This document shows, in pieces, positions 8,785 to 16,813 of a DNA stretch of 64,000 nucleotides (positions are counted from its first letter, which is position 1; each line of letters opens with the position of its first letter). The notes under the pieces were generated by a model. It was not told where the DNA came from. It was given only the letters and a program-made list of their open reading frames with translations, and did no database searches. Source of the DNA: Paenibacillus selenitireducens (GTDB lineage: Bacteria > Bacillota > Bacilli > Paenibacillales > Paenibacillaceae). The position numbers and the translations under genes are program-made. The DNA lies in the NCBI RefSeq assembly GCF_002021565.1, contig NZ_MSZX01000015.1, positions 47,059-111,058 of the forward strand. Reading direction: 5' to 3'.

Positions 8785-9633
8785 TTATTCGTAGTATCCC
8801 TCGGTTGATTTGCGGAATTGTTTAAATTGATTCGCATCATGTCCGAACCACACTTGAGAGTTCGTTCGTGTAGCCAGTGTACGGATTTTCTCAACCGAGT
8901 TCCGGTAGCCGATCAAATCATAGATAATGCCCGGAGGCTTGACCGGTGGGCCGTAGCTCTCTGCTGTATAGATGGCATCAGAAGCCAGGATGATCCCGCC
9001 CGTTTCCGGCATTTCAATGTGCAAGCCTATCATGCCCCAAGCATGTCCGCTCCCCAAGTTAATAATCTTGATACCTTCAACCAGCTCCAGGTTATCTTCG
9101 TTGCGCTTGATCGTTTTCCACTGCAAATGGTTTTTGATCCATGCATCGATGTCCGCCCAAACATATGCCCCTTCTTTTTCATTGCGGGCATAGGTCTGCA
9201 GCGTGCCGTTCAGCTCATCCTCATGGACGATAATTGTTGCGTTTGTGAACATCTCCAAGCATCCTGCATGGTCCAGATGTAAATGAGAGGCAATGACATA
9301 CTTAATTTCCTCAGGTCTTATATTCAGCTGCTCCAGCCGGTTATGCAGGTAACATTCCTCGCTAGCCACCCAAGGGAAGGCATGCTGGGTCGACTCGGCC
9401 CAGCGTCCTTCAACACCCATTGAGTTCGGGTTGCAGGCCGTATCGAACAAAATTTTCCCTTCAGGATGATTAATCAATACCGTATAGATCGGAAATTCGA
9501 CGAATTGTGTCGGCGCATTAGGATTGCTTAGCGTAGCCGGATTATGCATTGCGATCATCCAGTTTTTGTCCATGCTCATACGACCGTTATCCATCACATA
9601 CAACTTAGGACGGGCTTTTATAAGATTTGACAT
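8785..9633 (-). CDS. MBL-fold hydrolase, N-acyl homoserine lactonase-like
   Basis: The start chosen is the ATG at 9633, six bases after GGGAGGAAACG, giving 282 residues; an ATG at 9666 lacks a ribosome site. The metallo-beta-lactamase zinc motif is SHLHLDHAG (HxHxDH). Further ligands are a His in GSGHAWG, an Asp in ILASDAIY and a terminal His in WFGHDANQ. Length and the order of these motifs match the AiiA/AhlD-type quorum-quenching lactonase family, so it may hydrolyse lactones in the cytoplasm; it has no signal peptide. A divergent HxlR-type regulator gene at 9867, now frameshifted, probably once controlled it. Confidence 0.82.
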   Translation of the reverse strand: MSNLIKARPKLYVMDNGRMSMDKNWMIAMHNPATLSNPNAPTQFVEFPIYTVLINHPEGKILFDTACNPNSMGVEGRWAESTQHAFPWVASEECYLHNRLEQLNIRPEEIKYVIASHLHLDHAGCLEMFTNATIIVHEDELNGTLQTYARNEKEGAYVWADIDAWIKNHLQWKTIKRNEDNLELVEGIKIINLGSGHAWGMIGLHIEMPETGGIILASDAIYTAESYGPPVKPPGIIYDLIGYRNSVEKIRTLATRTNSQVWFGHDANQFKQFRKSTEGYYE

Positions 9634-9811
9634 GTTCGTTTCCTCCCAATTTGTAGTAATGTCCATTAATTCTCTGGCTCACTTCGAGTTGATGTGTACC
9701 GGCAGCGAGAACCCCGAATCGTCATAAACAGCGCACTTGCCGTCCTAGTTCTTGAACACGCTGCCGTAGTGGTAATATAGACATACAATAATATACAATC
9801 TAAAATTACAT

Positions 9812-9853
9812 AAGTAGGCACTTTAATGTGTCCTGGGTACTTTAAGGTGCATA
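9812..9853. promoter_or_regulatory. Repeated ACTTTAA words between hydrolase and HxlR remnant
   Basis: The words GCACTTTAATGTG and GTACTTTAAGGTG lie 19 bases apart in the divergent spacer. Direct pairs like this are plausible HxlR operators, but the regulator itself is broken here. Confidence 0.35.
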
Positions 9854-9866
9854 GGAGGGGAATCAT

Positions 9867-10266
9867 TTGACATCTTCGACCAAAACAAAACAACCCGACA
9901 TCTCTTTGGCAGGTTGCGGCTACAGCAGAGTTCTTGAAATAATCTCGAATAAATGGACAGCACTCGTTATCTACGCATTGGAAAACGGAAATATCAGATA
10001 GAAATAGCCAGAAGAGTCGAAGGCATTTCCAAAAAAATGCTGACTCAAACGGTGCGAAAGCTGGAACGAGATGGGCTGGTCCAACGACTATTACACCAAC
10101 CGTACCCCCAACCGTCGAATATTCGTTAACCCCTCTAGGCGAATCCTTGCTTCAACCGATGAGAGAGCTAAGGCAATGGGGAAGGATAAATTATTCGCAT
10201 GTCGAGGAGGCAAGAGCCAACTACGATCTAATTTATAGTAAAGATCCCCAATCGTCGTCAAAATGA
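9867..10266 (+). pseudogene. Frameshifted HxlR-family regulator
   Basis: A TTG at 9867 follows AGGAGGGG. The first frame gives a typical HxlR start ending ILEIISNKWTALVIYALENG. The winged-helix core (VEGISKKMLTQTVRKLERDG) then continues in a second frame and the tail (VEYSLTPLGESLLQPMREL) in a third, to TGA at 10264. At least two indels are needed, so no full protein can be made. The related intact HxlR gene is at 21701-22060. Confidence 0.8.
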
Positions 10267-10382
10267 AAGGGCCACTATACCGTGACTGAAGGTTTTCAGA
10301 ATGTTAATTAACATAATTAAATTTAGATAAGGGCAGTAATGTTCGGAGGATTTAATTAATCTTGTGTATGGGGGTAAAAACA

Positions 10383-10574
10383 ATGGAAACAAATGATCAG
10401 GTTTTCGCAAAAACAAACCGTCTTATTTTAAGGGGATTTAGTATTAATGACACGGAATCCTTTCATTTGTATCGTTCCAATCCAGAAGTTGCTAAATTTC
10501 AGTCTTGGGAGAATTATGGGAACGAGATTAATAAAAGAAAGTTACTACTCATAAACGATCGCTTCATATTTTGA
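10383..10574 (+). pseudogene. N-terminal fragment of a GNAT acetyltransferase
   Basis: From ATG 10383 the product begins with a RimJ/GNAT-type opening (TNRLILRGFSINDTESF, then YRSNPEVAKFQSW) and stops after 63 residues, before the acetyl-CoA-binding motif. This is about one third of the family length. The two-component system begins only 70 bases later, so the 3' end was probably deleted. Confidence 0.65.
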
Positions 10575-10644
10575 GAAATTCAATTTTATTTATTGTATAA
10601 TGGGTACTTCAATATGGGATAGAAACAGGGAAAAGAGGGATCGA

Positions 10645-11319
10645 ATGCCTACTATACTGGTTGCTGACGACGATGCGAACATTCGCGAACTTGTCTGTTT
10701 ATTTCTACGCAACGACGGATTCGAAACAGCCGAAGCCGCGGATGGCAAGGAAGCACTAGCCGTCTATGCCTCAACACATGTCGATCTTGTCGTGCTCGAT
10801 ATTATGATGCCAATTATGGATGGTTGGACGTTATGCAAGGAGCTCCGAAGAGCCAATCCTGATCTTCCCTTACTTATGCTGACTGCGAGAGGCGAAACAT
10901 GGGAAAAGGTGAAAGGTTTTGAACTTGGGACGGACGATTATTTAACGAAACCATTCGATCCGTTAGAGTTGACGGTTCGTGTTAGGGCACTACTCAAACG
11001 ATACAAGATTGGCTCCACGCAGACGATCCATTTCGGCAACGTCATCCTGGATCGGCAGACCTATAAGGTGATGAGAGGGACGGAGTCGTTCACATTGCCG
11101 CTTAAGGAGTTCGAATTGCTGTATAAGCTCGCTGGAACACCCGGACAAGTCTATACGCGTGAACAGTTGATCGATCAGATTTGGGGGATCGATTACGCAG
11201 GAGATGATCGAACGATAGACGTACATATTAAACGCCTTCGCGAAAGATTCGCGACGACATCCGATTTCAAGATCGAAACGGTGCGTGGGCTTGGGTATCG
11301 GCTTGAGGTTTACGAATGA
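10645..11319 (+). CDS. OmpR-family response regulator
   Basis: The ATG at 10645 follows AGAGGGA; earlier in-frame starts add residues not found in this family. The 224-residue protein has a receiver domain (acidic pair D8-D10, phospho-acceptor D52 in VVLDIMM, K102 in LTKPFD) and a C-terminal winged helix (about 128-222) ending GLGYRLE. The kinase gene overlaps its stop by four bases. The likely targets are the 20-bp tandem repeats at 12757, 13905 and 16702, because this regulator sits directly before the genes that carry them and OmpR-type proteins bind direct repeats about 10-11 bp apart. Confidence 0.92.
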   Translation: MPTILVADDDANIRELVCLFLRNDGFETAEAADGKEALAVYASTHVDLVVLDIMMPIMDGWTLCKELRRANPDLPLLMLTARGETWEKVKGFELGTDDYLTKPFDPLELTVRVRALLKRYKIGSTQTIHFGNVILDRQTYKVMRGTESFTLPLKEFELLYKLAGTPGQVYTREQLIDQIWGIDYAGDDRTIDVHIKRLRERFATTSDFKIETVRGLGYRLEVYE

Positions 11320-12683
11320 TCAAGTCCTTATATATCCGTGTCGTACTGACATTCCTAGTCTCCGTCATTGGGGGAACGATCATTTCTTTTTTTGCGTCAA
11401 CTTGGATATTCGAAGAAAAATTGAATGAGAACGCGCAAATCAACTTACGTAACTTTGGCCAAGACATCGTCCGAATTTACAAGACGCTTCCGTTACATGA
11501 AGCGGACTCGTTCGTAAGTGAAATGAAGCAGCTCGATTCCTATTATATTCGAATATATGAAGCAACAGGTCAGTTCCAGCCTTACGGAAAACTTAATGGA
11601 CATAAACCTGCCCCTGTGACGATGGAGCAACTAAAGAAAGTAATCGATGGAGGCGTTGTCCAAGTCACGCCGAATGGGATTGGTTCAGTCCTCTTAGGGT
11701 TGCCCTTGAAAACGGAAATGGGAACAAAAGCGATGTTTTTGGAAACACTCGCCCCTCCTTCTTCCTCTTTTGTCGCCAATTGGGCAATGATCTTTGCAAC
11801 CTGTTCGTTGATTGCAGGAAGTTTGTTGATTCTGGTTGCCTCTATATTCCTGGTCAGACCAATCAAAAAGCTGACAAAAGCAACCAAGCGGATCGCAGCG
11901 GGTGACTTCAACGTCAAGTTGAATATTAAGCAAATGAGTGAGCTGGGTACGTTGGCTCGCAGCTTCGAAGAAATGTCGCACGATCTGCAGCAACTTGAGC
12001 AGATGCGCAGGGATTTCGTATCGAACGTATCGCACGAGGTACAATCTCCGCTCACCTCGATATCCGGTTATGCTCTAGCGCTTAAGCAAGTTGACCTCTC
12101 AGATCACGAACGAAGCCGTTATCTTGATATTATCATCGCTGAAGCGAAAAGGATGTCCAAAATGAGCGATAGCCTGCTCAAGCTGAGTTTGCTTGAATCG
12201 CAGTCACAGCAACTGCGGCTCGTCACACTCAGCCTTGATGAACAGATCCGTCGGGTAATCGTGGCGCTCCAGCCGCAATGGTCTGCTCGCAACATCCATT
12301 TCGAGCTTGATTTACAGACCGTTAAAGTGACGGCTGATCATGACCAGTTGAATCAGGTATGGACGAACATCCTCAGCAATGGCATCAAATTTTCCAAGGA
12401 TGGCGGCGTGATTAAGGTCAGCACCAAACAGGACATCAAAAACGTGATAGTCCGAATATCCGACACGGGCATTGGTATACCGCTTGAAGATCAAAAGCGT
12501 ATATTCGAGCGGTTCTTTAAGGCCGATCGTTCCCACAGTCGCAAGTATGACGGCAGCGGTATGGGACTTGCTATCGTTAAACAGATCGTATCGCTTCATC
12601 AAGGCGACATCCGAGTGGAAAGTGAGCCTGGTCAAGGATCGACCTTCATTGTCACCTTGCCAATCACTACGACAATAGATTAG
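11316..12683 (+). CDS. Sensor histidine kinase paired with the regulator
   Basis: A 455-residue kinase starting at an ATG overlapping the regulator stop (ATGA). It has membrane helices at about 8-29 and 155-180 flanking an extracellular domain of about 120 residues, a HAMP linker (about 180-233), H240 in SHEVQSPLTS and an HATPase_c domain with N box WTNILSNGIKFS, DTGIGIP and GSGMGLAI. The H-box reads HEVQSP instead of the usual HELRTP. The extracellular sensor has no recognisable motif. The operon ends at a strong terminator, after which each hydrolase gene has its own regulated promoter. Confidence 0.92.
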   Translation: MIKSLYIRVVLTFLVSVIGGTIISFFASTWIFEEKLNENAQINLRNFGQDIVRIYKTLPLHEADSFVSEMKQLDSYYIRIYEATGQFQPYGKLNGHKPAPVTMEQLKKVIDGGVVQVTPNGIGSVLLGLPLKTEMGTKAMFLETLAPPSSSFVANWAMIFATCSLIAGSLLILVASIFLVRPIKKLTKATKRIAAGDFNVKLNIKQMSELGTLARSFEEMSHDLQQLEQMRRDFVSNVSHEVQSPLTSISGYALALKQVDLSDHERSRYLDIIIAEAKRMSKMSDSLLKLSLLESQSQQLRLVTLSLDEQIRRVIVALQPQWSARNIHFELDLQTVKVTADHDQLNQVWTNILSNGIKFSKDGGVIKVSTKQDIKNVIVRISDTGIGIPLEDQKRIFERFFKADRSHSRKYDGSGMGLAIVKQIVSLHQGDIRVESEPGQGSTFIVTLPITTTID

Positions 12684-12698
12684 CTAGATTCATTCTCT

Positions 12699-12752
12699 AT
12701 GCTACGGCATTATGTGCAAGCTTCCTTGCATATGAGTCGTAGCATTTTTTTT
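12699..12752 (+). terminator. Terminator after the two-component operon
   Basis: ATGCTACG...TGTGCAAG pairs with CTTGCATa...CGTAGCAT, followed by eight Ts. A near-identical terminator occurs at 16644-16697; in both places it directly abuts the tandem-repeat promoter element, so terminator and promoter were copied as one module. Confidence 0.9.
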
Positions 12753-12756
12753 GCCA

Positions 12757-12776
12757 GTTCATATTCGGTTCATATT
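12757..12776 (+). promoter_or_regulatory. Tandem GTTCATATT operator, copy 1
   Basis: GTTCATATT occurs twice with an 11-bp period (12757 and 12768), followed by GTCGTCATGGAGAGTGCATC. The block recurs almost unchanged at 13905 and 16702, in each case about 95-115 bases before a hydrolase gene. It is the presumed binding site of the OmpR-type regulator at 10645. Confidence 0.75.
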
Positions 12777-12869
12777 GTCGTCATGGAGAGTGCATCTTTG
12801 TTAGTTAAACTTTCACTAGTCGCACCGTTAAGGTAGCTGAATAAACAGATAGGACAGGAGAAGATGAGA

Positions 12870-13850
12870 GTGACACAAACAGAGGAAATGAAAACGAGGA
12901 ATGGAACGAAATCAAAGAAAGTACGAAGCATTTTGCTTAAAATCATAGGAGCAATCGTTGTCGCCATTGTTCTTTTTCTAGGCATTGTTTATACCGTAAA
13001 TATGATCAGTAATCATTCGGAGCAAAAAAGAATAGAGTCCTATGGACAGCATGTATCTGTAGATGGGAAAAATATGAATGTTCTGATTCAAGGAACAGGC
13101 GAAGAAACCGTCGTACTCCTACCTGGTCTTGGAACAGCGGCACCCGCACTGGATTTTAAGCCGCTAATCGAAGAGCTATCACCATTCTACAAAGTCGTTG
13201 TGGTTGAGCCTTTTGGTTATGGATTAAGTGATCTAACCGAAAAGGAACGGACCACAGAGAATATTGTCAGTGAAATTCATGAAGCTTTACAAGGTCTTAA
13301 CATTGAACGGTATATTCTAATGGGCCACTCCATATCAGGCATTTACGGACTCGATTATGTGAATAAATATGAAAACGAAGTGAGTGTATTTGTCGGGCTC
13401 GATAGCAGTGTTCCAACGCTAACTGAGAAGGTAGGATCTTCACAACTAGAAATGGTTAAATGGCTCAAAAAATCAGGTCTCTCTAGATTGGCTATGAAAT
13501 TGGGTACGGACCCATTGGCTGCACTGCCCTATGATGATAACACGAAAGAACAAATGAGAATTCTTATGCACAAAAACATGTATAATCCCAACCAATTAAA
13601 TGAAGTTGAACATATGTATTCTAATTTTAAAGCAGCTGAAAGCATAACATTTCCCCCAAATCTTCCCGTTATTTTCTTTATCCAAGCGAATCATCCAGTA
13701 ACGGATCGATGGGTACCCGAGCATGAAGCGCAAGTAAAAAATTCTGTACATGGAAAAGTGATGCTGTTTGAAGCAGATCATTACATACATCGTACCAAAG
13801 CCAAAGAAATCGTAGAGAACTTTAGAGCGTTTATGAAAGAAATAAAATAA
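12870..13850 (+). CDS. Membrane-anchored alpha/beta hydrolase, paralogue 1
   Basis: A protein of 326 residues from the GTG at 12870, or 328 from the ATG at 12864. GTG is preferred because AGGAG lies only 3 bases before the ATG but 9 before the GTG, and because the third family member at 16814 has its equivalent ATG followed directly by a stop. A transmembrane anchor lies at about 24-47, then an alpha/beta-hydrolase fold with oxyanion region LLPGLGTAAP, nucleophile elbow GHSISG (Ser about 156 counted from the ATG) and a C-terminal catalytic His in EADHYIHRT. The active domain should face outside the cell. The downstream gene at 14019 is a recent tandem duplicate. Confidence 0.88.
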   Translation: MTQTEEMKTRNGTKSKKVRSILLKIIGAIVVAIVLFLGIVYTVNMISNHSEQKRIESYGQHVSVDGKNMNVLIQGTGEETVVLLPGLGTAAPALDFKPLIEELSPFYKVVVVEPFGYGLSDLTEKERTTENIVSEIHEALQGLNIERYILMGHSISGIYGLDYVNKYENEVSVFVGLDSSVPTLTEKVGSSQLEMVKWLKKSGLSRLAMKLGTDPLAALPYDDNTKEQMRILMHKNMYNPNQLNEVEHMYSNFKAAESITFPPNLPVIFFIQANHPVTDRWVPEHEAQVKNSVHGKVMLFEADHYIHRTKAKEIVENFRAFMKEIK

Positions 13851-13904
13851 GTGTACTAGAGAAGGTCTCTCTACGATTTTGATCATATGCAAGCTACTTT
13901 GCCA

Positions 13905-13924
13905 GTTCATATTCCGTTCATATT
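13905..13924 (+). promoter_or_regulatory. Tandem GTTCATATT operator, copy 2
   Basis: GTTCATATT at 13905 and 13916, 11 bp apart, with the same flanking words as copy 1 (GGCGTCATGGTGAGTACATC downstream). Confidence 0.75.
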
Positions 13925-14018
13925 GGCGTCATGGTGAGTACATCTTCGTCATATAAGCTATGTTTAACGGTTAGTTCCAAGTAGCCCAATATAGAGATGA
14001 AGACAGGAGAAGATGAGA

Positions 14019-14996
14019 GTGACACAAACAGAGGTAATGAAAACGAAGAGAACGAAATCAAAGAAGATACGAAACATTTTACTTAAAATCATAGGAGCAA
14101 TCGTTATCGCCATTGTTCTTTTTCTAGGTATTGTTTATATCACGAATGTGATCAGTACTAATTCGGAGGCGAAACGAATAGAGCCTTACGGCCAGCACGT
14201 GTCTGTAGACGGGAAAAATATGAATGTGTTAATTCAAGGCGAAGGCGAGGAGACGATCGTGCTTCTGCCTGGTTATGGAACAGCTGCACCAACGCTTGAT
14301 TTTAAGCTGCTCATCGATGAACTATCTCCATATTACAAAGTTGTTGCAATAGATCCTTTCGGTTATGGATTAAGTGATGGAACTGAAAAAGATCGAACCA
14401 CAGAGAATATCGTAAGTGAAGTTCATGAAGCGCTACAGCAGCTTAACATTAACCAATACATGCTCATGGGCCACTCCATTACGGGCATTTACGGTATTAA
14501 TTATGTGAACAAGTATCCTAACGAGGTGACTGCATTTGTCGGAATCGATAGCAGCGTTCCAACACAACCGGGTATGGATGTTAAATTCCCATTAAAAATG
14601 TTTGCATTTCTTAAAAATTCAGGTCTCCAAAGATTAATGGTCAAATTTGGTGGTGACCCTTATGCTGGACTCGCATTTGATGATCACACCGTAGAGCAGA
14701 TGAAAATGCTGTCGAATAAAAACTCGAATAGTTCCACGATGTTGAATGAAATGGATCATATTTCTTCTAATTTTAAAGGGGCTCAAGGCTTAACATTCCC
14801 TAAAGACCTTCCGCTTCTACTCTTTGTACAAGCGGATAATCAAGGTGTACCCGGATGGATACCTCTGCATGAAGGGCAGATCAAAGACTCGGTACATGGA
14901 AAAGTAATCATTATGGAAGGCTCCCATTATTTGCACCACACCAAATTTAAAGAAATCGCTGAGGGCGTTAGAGTATTTATGAAAGAAGCAAAATAA
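14019..14996 (+). CDS. Membrane-anchored alpha/beta hydrolase, paralogue 2
   Basis: 325 residues from GTG 14019 (ATG at 14013 possible; the same start argument as for its paralogue applies). It matches the upstream gene along its whole length, including the N-terminal RVTQTE stretch, the membrane anchor, the LLPGYGTAAP oxyanion segment, nucleophile elbow GHSITG and the C-terminal EGSHYLHHT histidine. The cap region between about 200 and 260 diverges most, which suggests different substrates. It has its own copy of the tandem operator and its own terminator, so it is a separately transcribed regulon member. Confidence 0.88.
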   Translation: MTQTEVMKTKRTKSKKIRNILLKIIGAIVIAIVLFLGIVYITNVISTNSEAKRIEPYGQHVSVDGKNMNVLIQGEGEETIVLLPGYGTAAPTLDFKLLIDELSPYYKVVAIDPFGYGLSDGTEKDRTTENIVSEVHEALQQLNINQYMLMGHSITGIYGINYVNKYPNEVTAFVGIDSSVPTQPGMDVKFPLKMFAFLKNSGLQRLMVKFGGDPYAGLAFDDHTVEQMKMLSNKNSNSSTMLNEMDHISSNFKGAQGLTFPKDLPLLLFVQADNQGVPGWIPLHEGQIKDSVHGKVIIMEGSHYLHHTKFKEIAEGVRVFMKEAK

Positions 14997-15008
14997 ATAG
15001 AACGAATG

Positions 15009-15033
15009 GAAAGCCGTCCTTGGGACGGTTTTC
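15009..15033 (+). terminator. Terminator after hydrolase paralogue 2
   Basis: GAAAgCCGTCC pairs with GGACGGtTTTC around TTG; the T-rich 3' arm follows the stem. Confidence 0.7.
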
Positions 15034-15090
15034 TACAGTTTATCTAATTCGGCCCGTGTCTGGATCTATTGATGGAAGAGAGGGATACGA

Positions 15091-16545
15091 ATGAGATTAT
15101 TTGAAATACTTTTAGTTCTATCCTGTTTGGCTTTACTACTCGATTTATTGTTTATTAAAAGAAGCGTAAAGAAAACAGGATTGGGTTTGTGTATAGGAAG
15201 TAGCGTTATATTCGTAGTTCAATTGTTGGTTGAGGGATACAGATGGCAGTTGCTTTTGGTATATATCTTGATGGCTCTACTCCTACTCATCGTTTTATTC
15301 AGACATTCAAGAAAGATGGTAAATATAAAATTAGGGAAGCTGTTAAAATATAGTTTATCTTCCATCATCGTCATTCTACTTGTTGTATCTACCAGCTTGT
15401 CTGTATACTTGCCTGTCTTTCATTTGCCTAAGCCTGATGGTCCAGAGAAAGTGGGTACTCAAACATTTCATTTTACGGATCAGAACAGAGATGAAGTTTT
15501 AACTGACGATCAAAGCGATAAGAGGGAGCTAATGGTTCAAATTTGGTATCCTACTGAAAATAGCAATAACAACAAGAGTGAAGCGCTTTTTCCAAAAGAT
15601 AAAGAAATGTTCAAAAAATACATTCAGACATACTCTAATTCTTTAAACCTTCCCGATTTTGTGTTCGATTACTGGAAGTATAGTAGAACCAACTCTTATG
15701 AAAATGTAGAAATATTACCTTCTACAAGTCCTTATCCCTTGGTACTGCTATCACATGGCATGGGAACCAGCAGAGTTCTACATGCATCACAAGCTGAGAA
15801 TCTGGCCAGTCATGGGTTTATCGTGGTCACAATCGATCATACGTATAGCACCTTTGCTACCATTTTTCCGGATGGCCGTGTAACGGACTATAAAACAAAG
15901 ATGACAACAATAGATGATCGTAGAAAAATTGGTAATATATGGACACAAGACGTAGAGTTTGTAATCAATCAAATTGAAAAGCTAAATTCAGGTGCAATCG
16001 AAAGTCAATTTAAAGGGAAAATAGATTTAAATAACATAGGCGTGATGGGGCATTCTTTTGGGGGTGCAACGGCGTTTAATACAACTTATTTAGATCATAG
16101 AATCAAAGCCGAGATCAATATGGACGGGTCACTATATGAAGTGGAAAATAGAGATGTTATAAACAAGCCGTTTATGTTCATAAGATCGGGAAGTTTTAAA
16201 GACTGGTTAGTAGATTTTAAAAATGATAAAAATTCGGATAACGAAATAAATAAACAACTTTCAGATGAGCTGCACATTATTAAAAATGTTATCAATCAGG
16301 GGGGGAGTGCGATTTATGTAGAAGGAACCCAACACTTCAATTTCACGGACCTTCAATTCTATTCTGAGTTGATTAAACTGACGGGGATAACAGGAGATAT
16401 AAATGGTAAAAGAGGATCAAGCATCGTAAATCAATATGTACTCGATTTCTTCAATAAGCAACTGAAAGGAACGGGTGGAAATCTGATTCAGGGACCGAAC
16501 GACATGTATCCAGAGGTGAAATTTATAGATCCGGAAGACCTCTAA
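15091..16545 (+). CDS. Membrane-anchored PAF-acetylhydrolase-like alpha/beta hydrolase
   Basis: A 484-residue protein with three to four N-terminal membrane helices (residues 1-120) followed by an extracellular alpha/beta-hydrolase domain. The LLSHGMGTSR oxyanion segment (about 217-226), the nucleophile elbow GHSFGG (about 316-321) and the late GTQHFNFTD histidine match the platelet-activating-factor acetylhydrolase II-like family. A GAGAGGG site precedes the ATG. It is the only hydrolase of this cluster without the tandem GTTCATATT element, so it may be expressed differently or by read-through from upstream. Substrate unknown; esters or phospholipids are the family precedent. Confidence 0.82.
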   Translation: MRLFEILLVLSCLALLLDLLFIKRSVKKTGLGLCIGSSVIFVVQLLVEGYRWQLLLVYILMALLLLIVLFRHSRKMVNIKLGKLLKYSLSSIIVILLVVSTSLSVYLPVFHLPKPDGPEKVGTQTFHFTDQNRDEVLTDDQSDKRELMVQIWYPTENSNNNKSEALFPKDKEMFKKYIQTYSNSLNLPDFVFDYWKYSRTNSYENVEILPSTSPYPLVLLSHGMGTSRVLHASQAENLASHGFIVVTIDHTYSTFATIFPDGRVTDYKTKMTTIDDRRKIGNIWTQDVEFVINQIEKLNSGAIESQFKGKIDLNNIGVMGHSFGGATAFNTTYLDHRIKAEINMDGSLYEVENRDVINKPFMFIRSGSFKDWLVDFKNDKNSDNEINKQLSDELHIIKNVINQGGSAIYVEGTQHFNFTDLQFYSELIKLTGITGDINGKRGSSIVNQYVLDFFNKQLKGTGGNLIQGPNDMYPEVKFIDPEDL

Positions 16546-16643
16546 CCGATCATGTCCGACTGCATAATGTGAATTCGTCGTTGGAAGTAACGATGCCTTC
16601 AACTGACCATTCGGATTGTCTAAACACTGTATCCGTATTCTCC

Positions 16644-16697
16644 ATGCTACGGCATCATGTGCAAGCTTCTTTGCATTTGACGCTGTAGCATTTTTTT
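16644..16697 (+). terminator. Second copy of the two-component terminator
   Basis: ATGCTACGGC...TGCAAG pairs with CTTTGCA...GCTGTAGCAT, then seven Ts. It matches the 12699 terminator at most positions and again sits directly before the operator. Confidence 0.85.
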
Positions 16698-16701
16698 GCC
16701 T

Positions 16702-16721
16702 GTTCATACTCCGTTCATATT
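16702..16721 (+). promoter_or_regulatory. Tandem GTTCATA[TC]T operator, copy 3
   Basis: GTTCATACT at 16702 and GTTCATATT at 16713 keep the 11-bp period and the TGTCGTCATtGGGAGTACATC trailer of the other two copies. Confidence 0.75.
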
Positions 16722-16813
16722 GTCGTCATTGGGAGTACATCTTCGTCGTTTAAGCTTTCCTTAGCGGCCCGATAAGGTAGCCCGATAACAGAAGAGGATA
16801 GGAGAAGATGTGA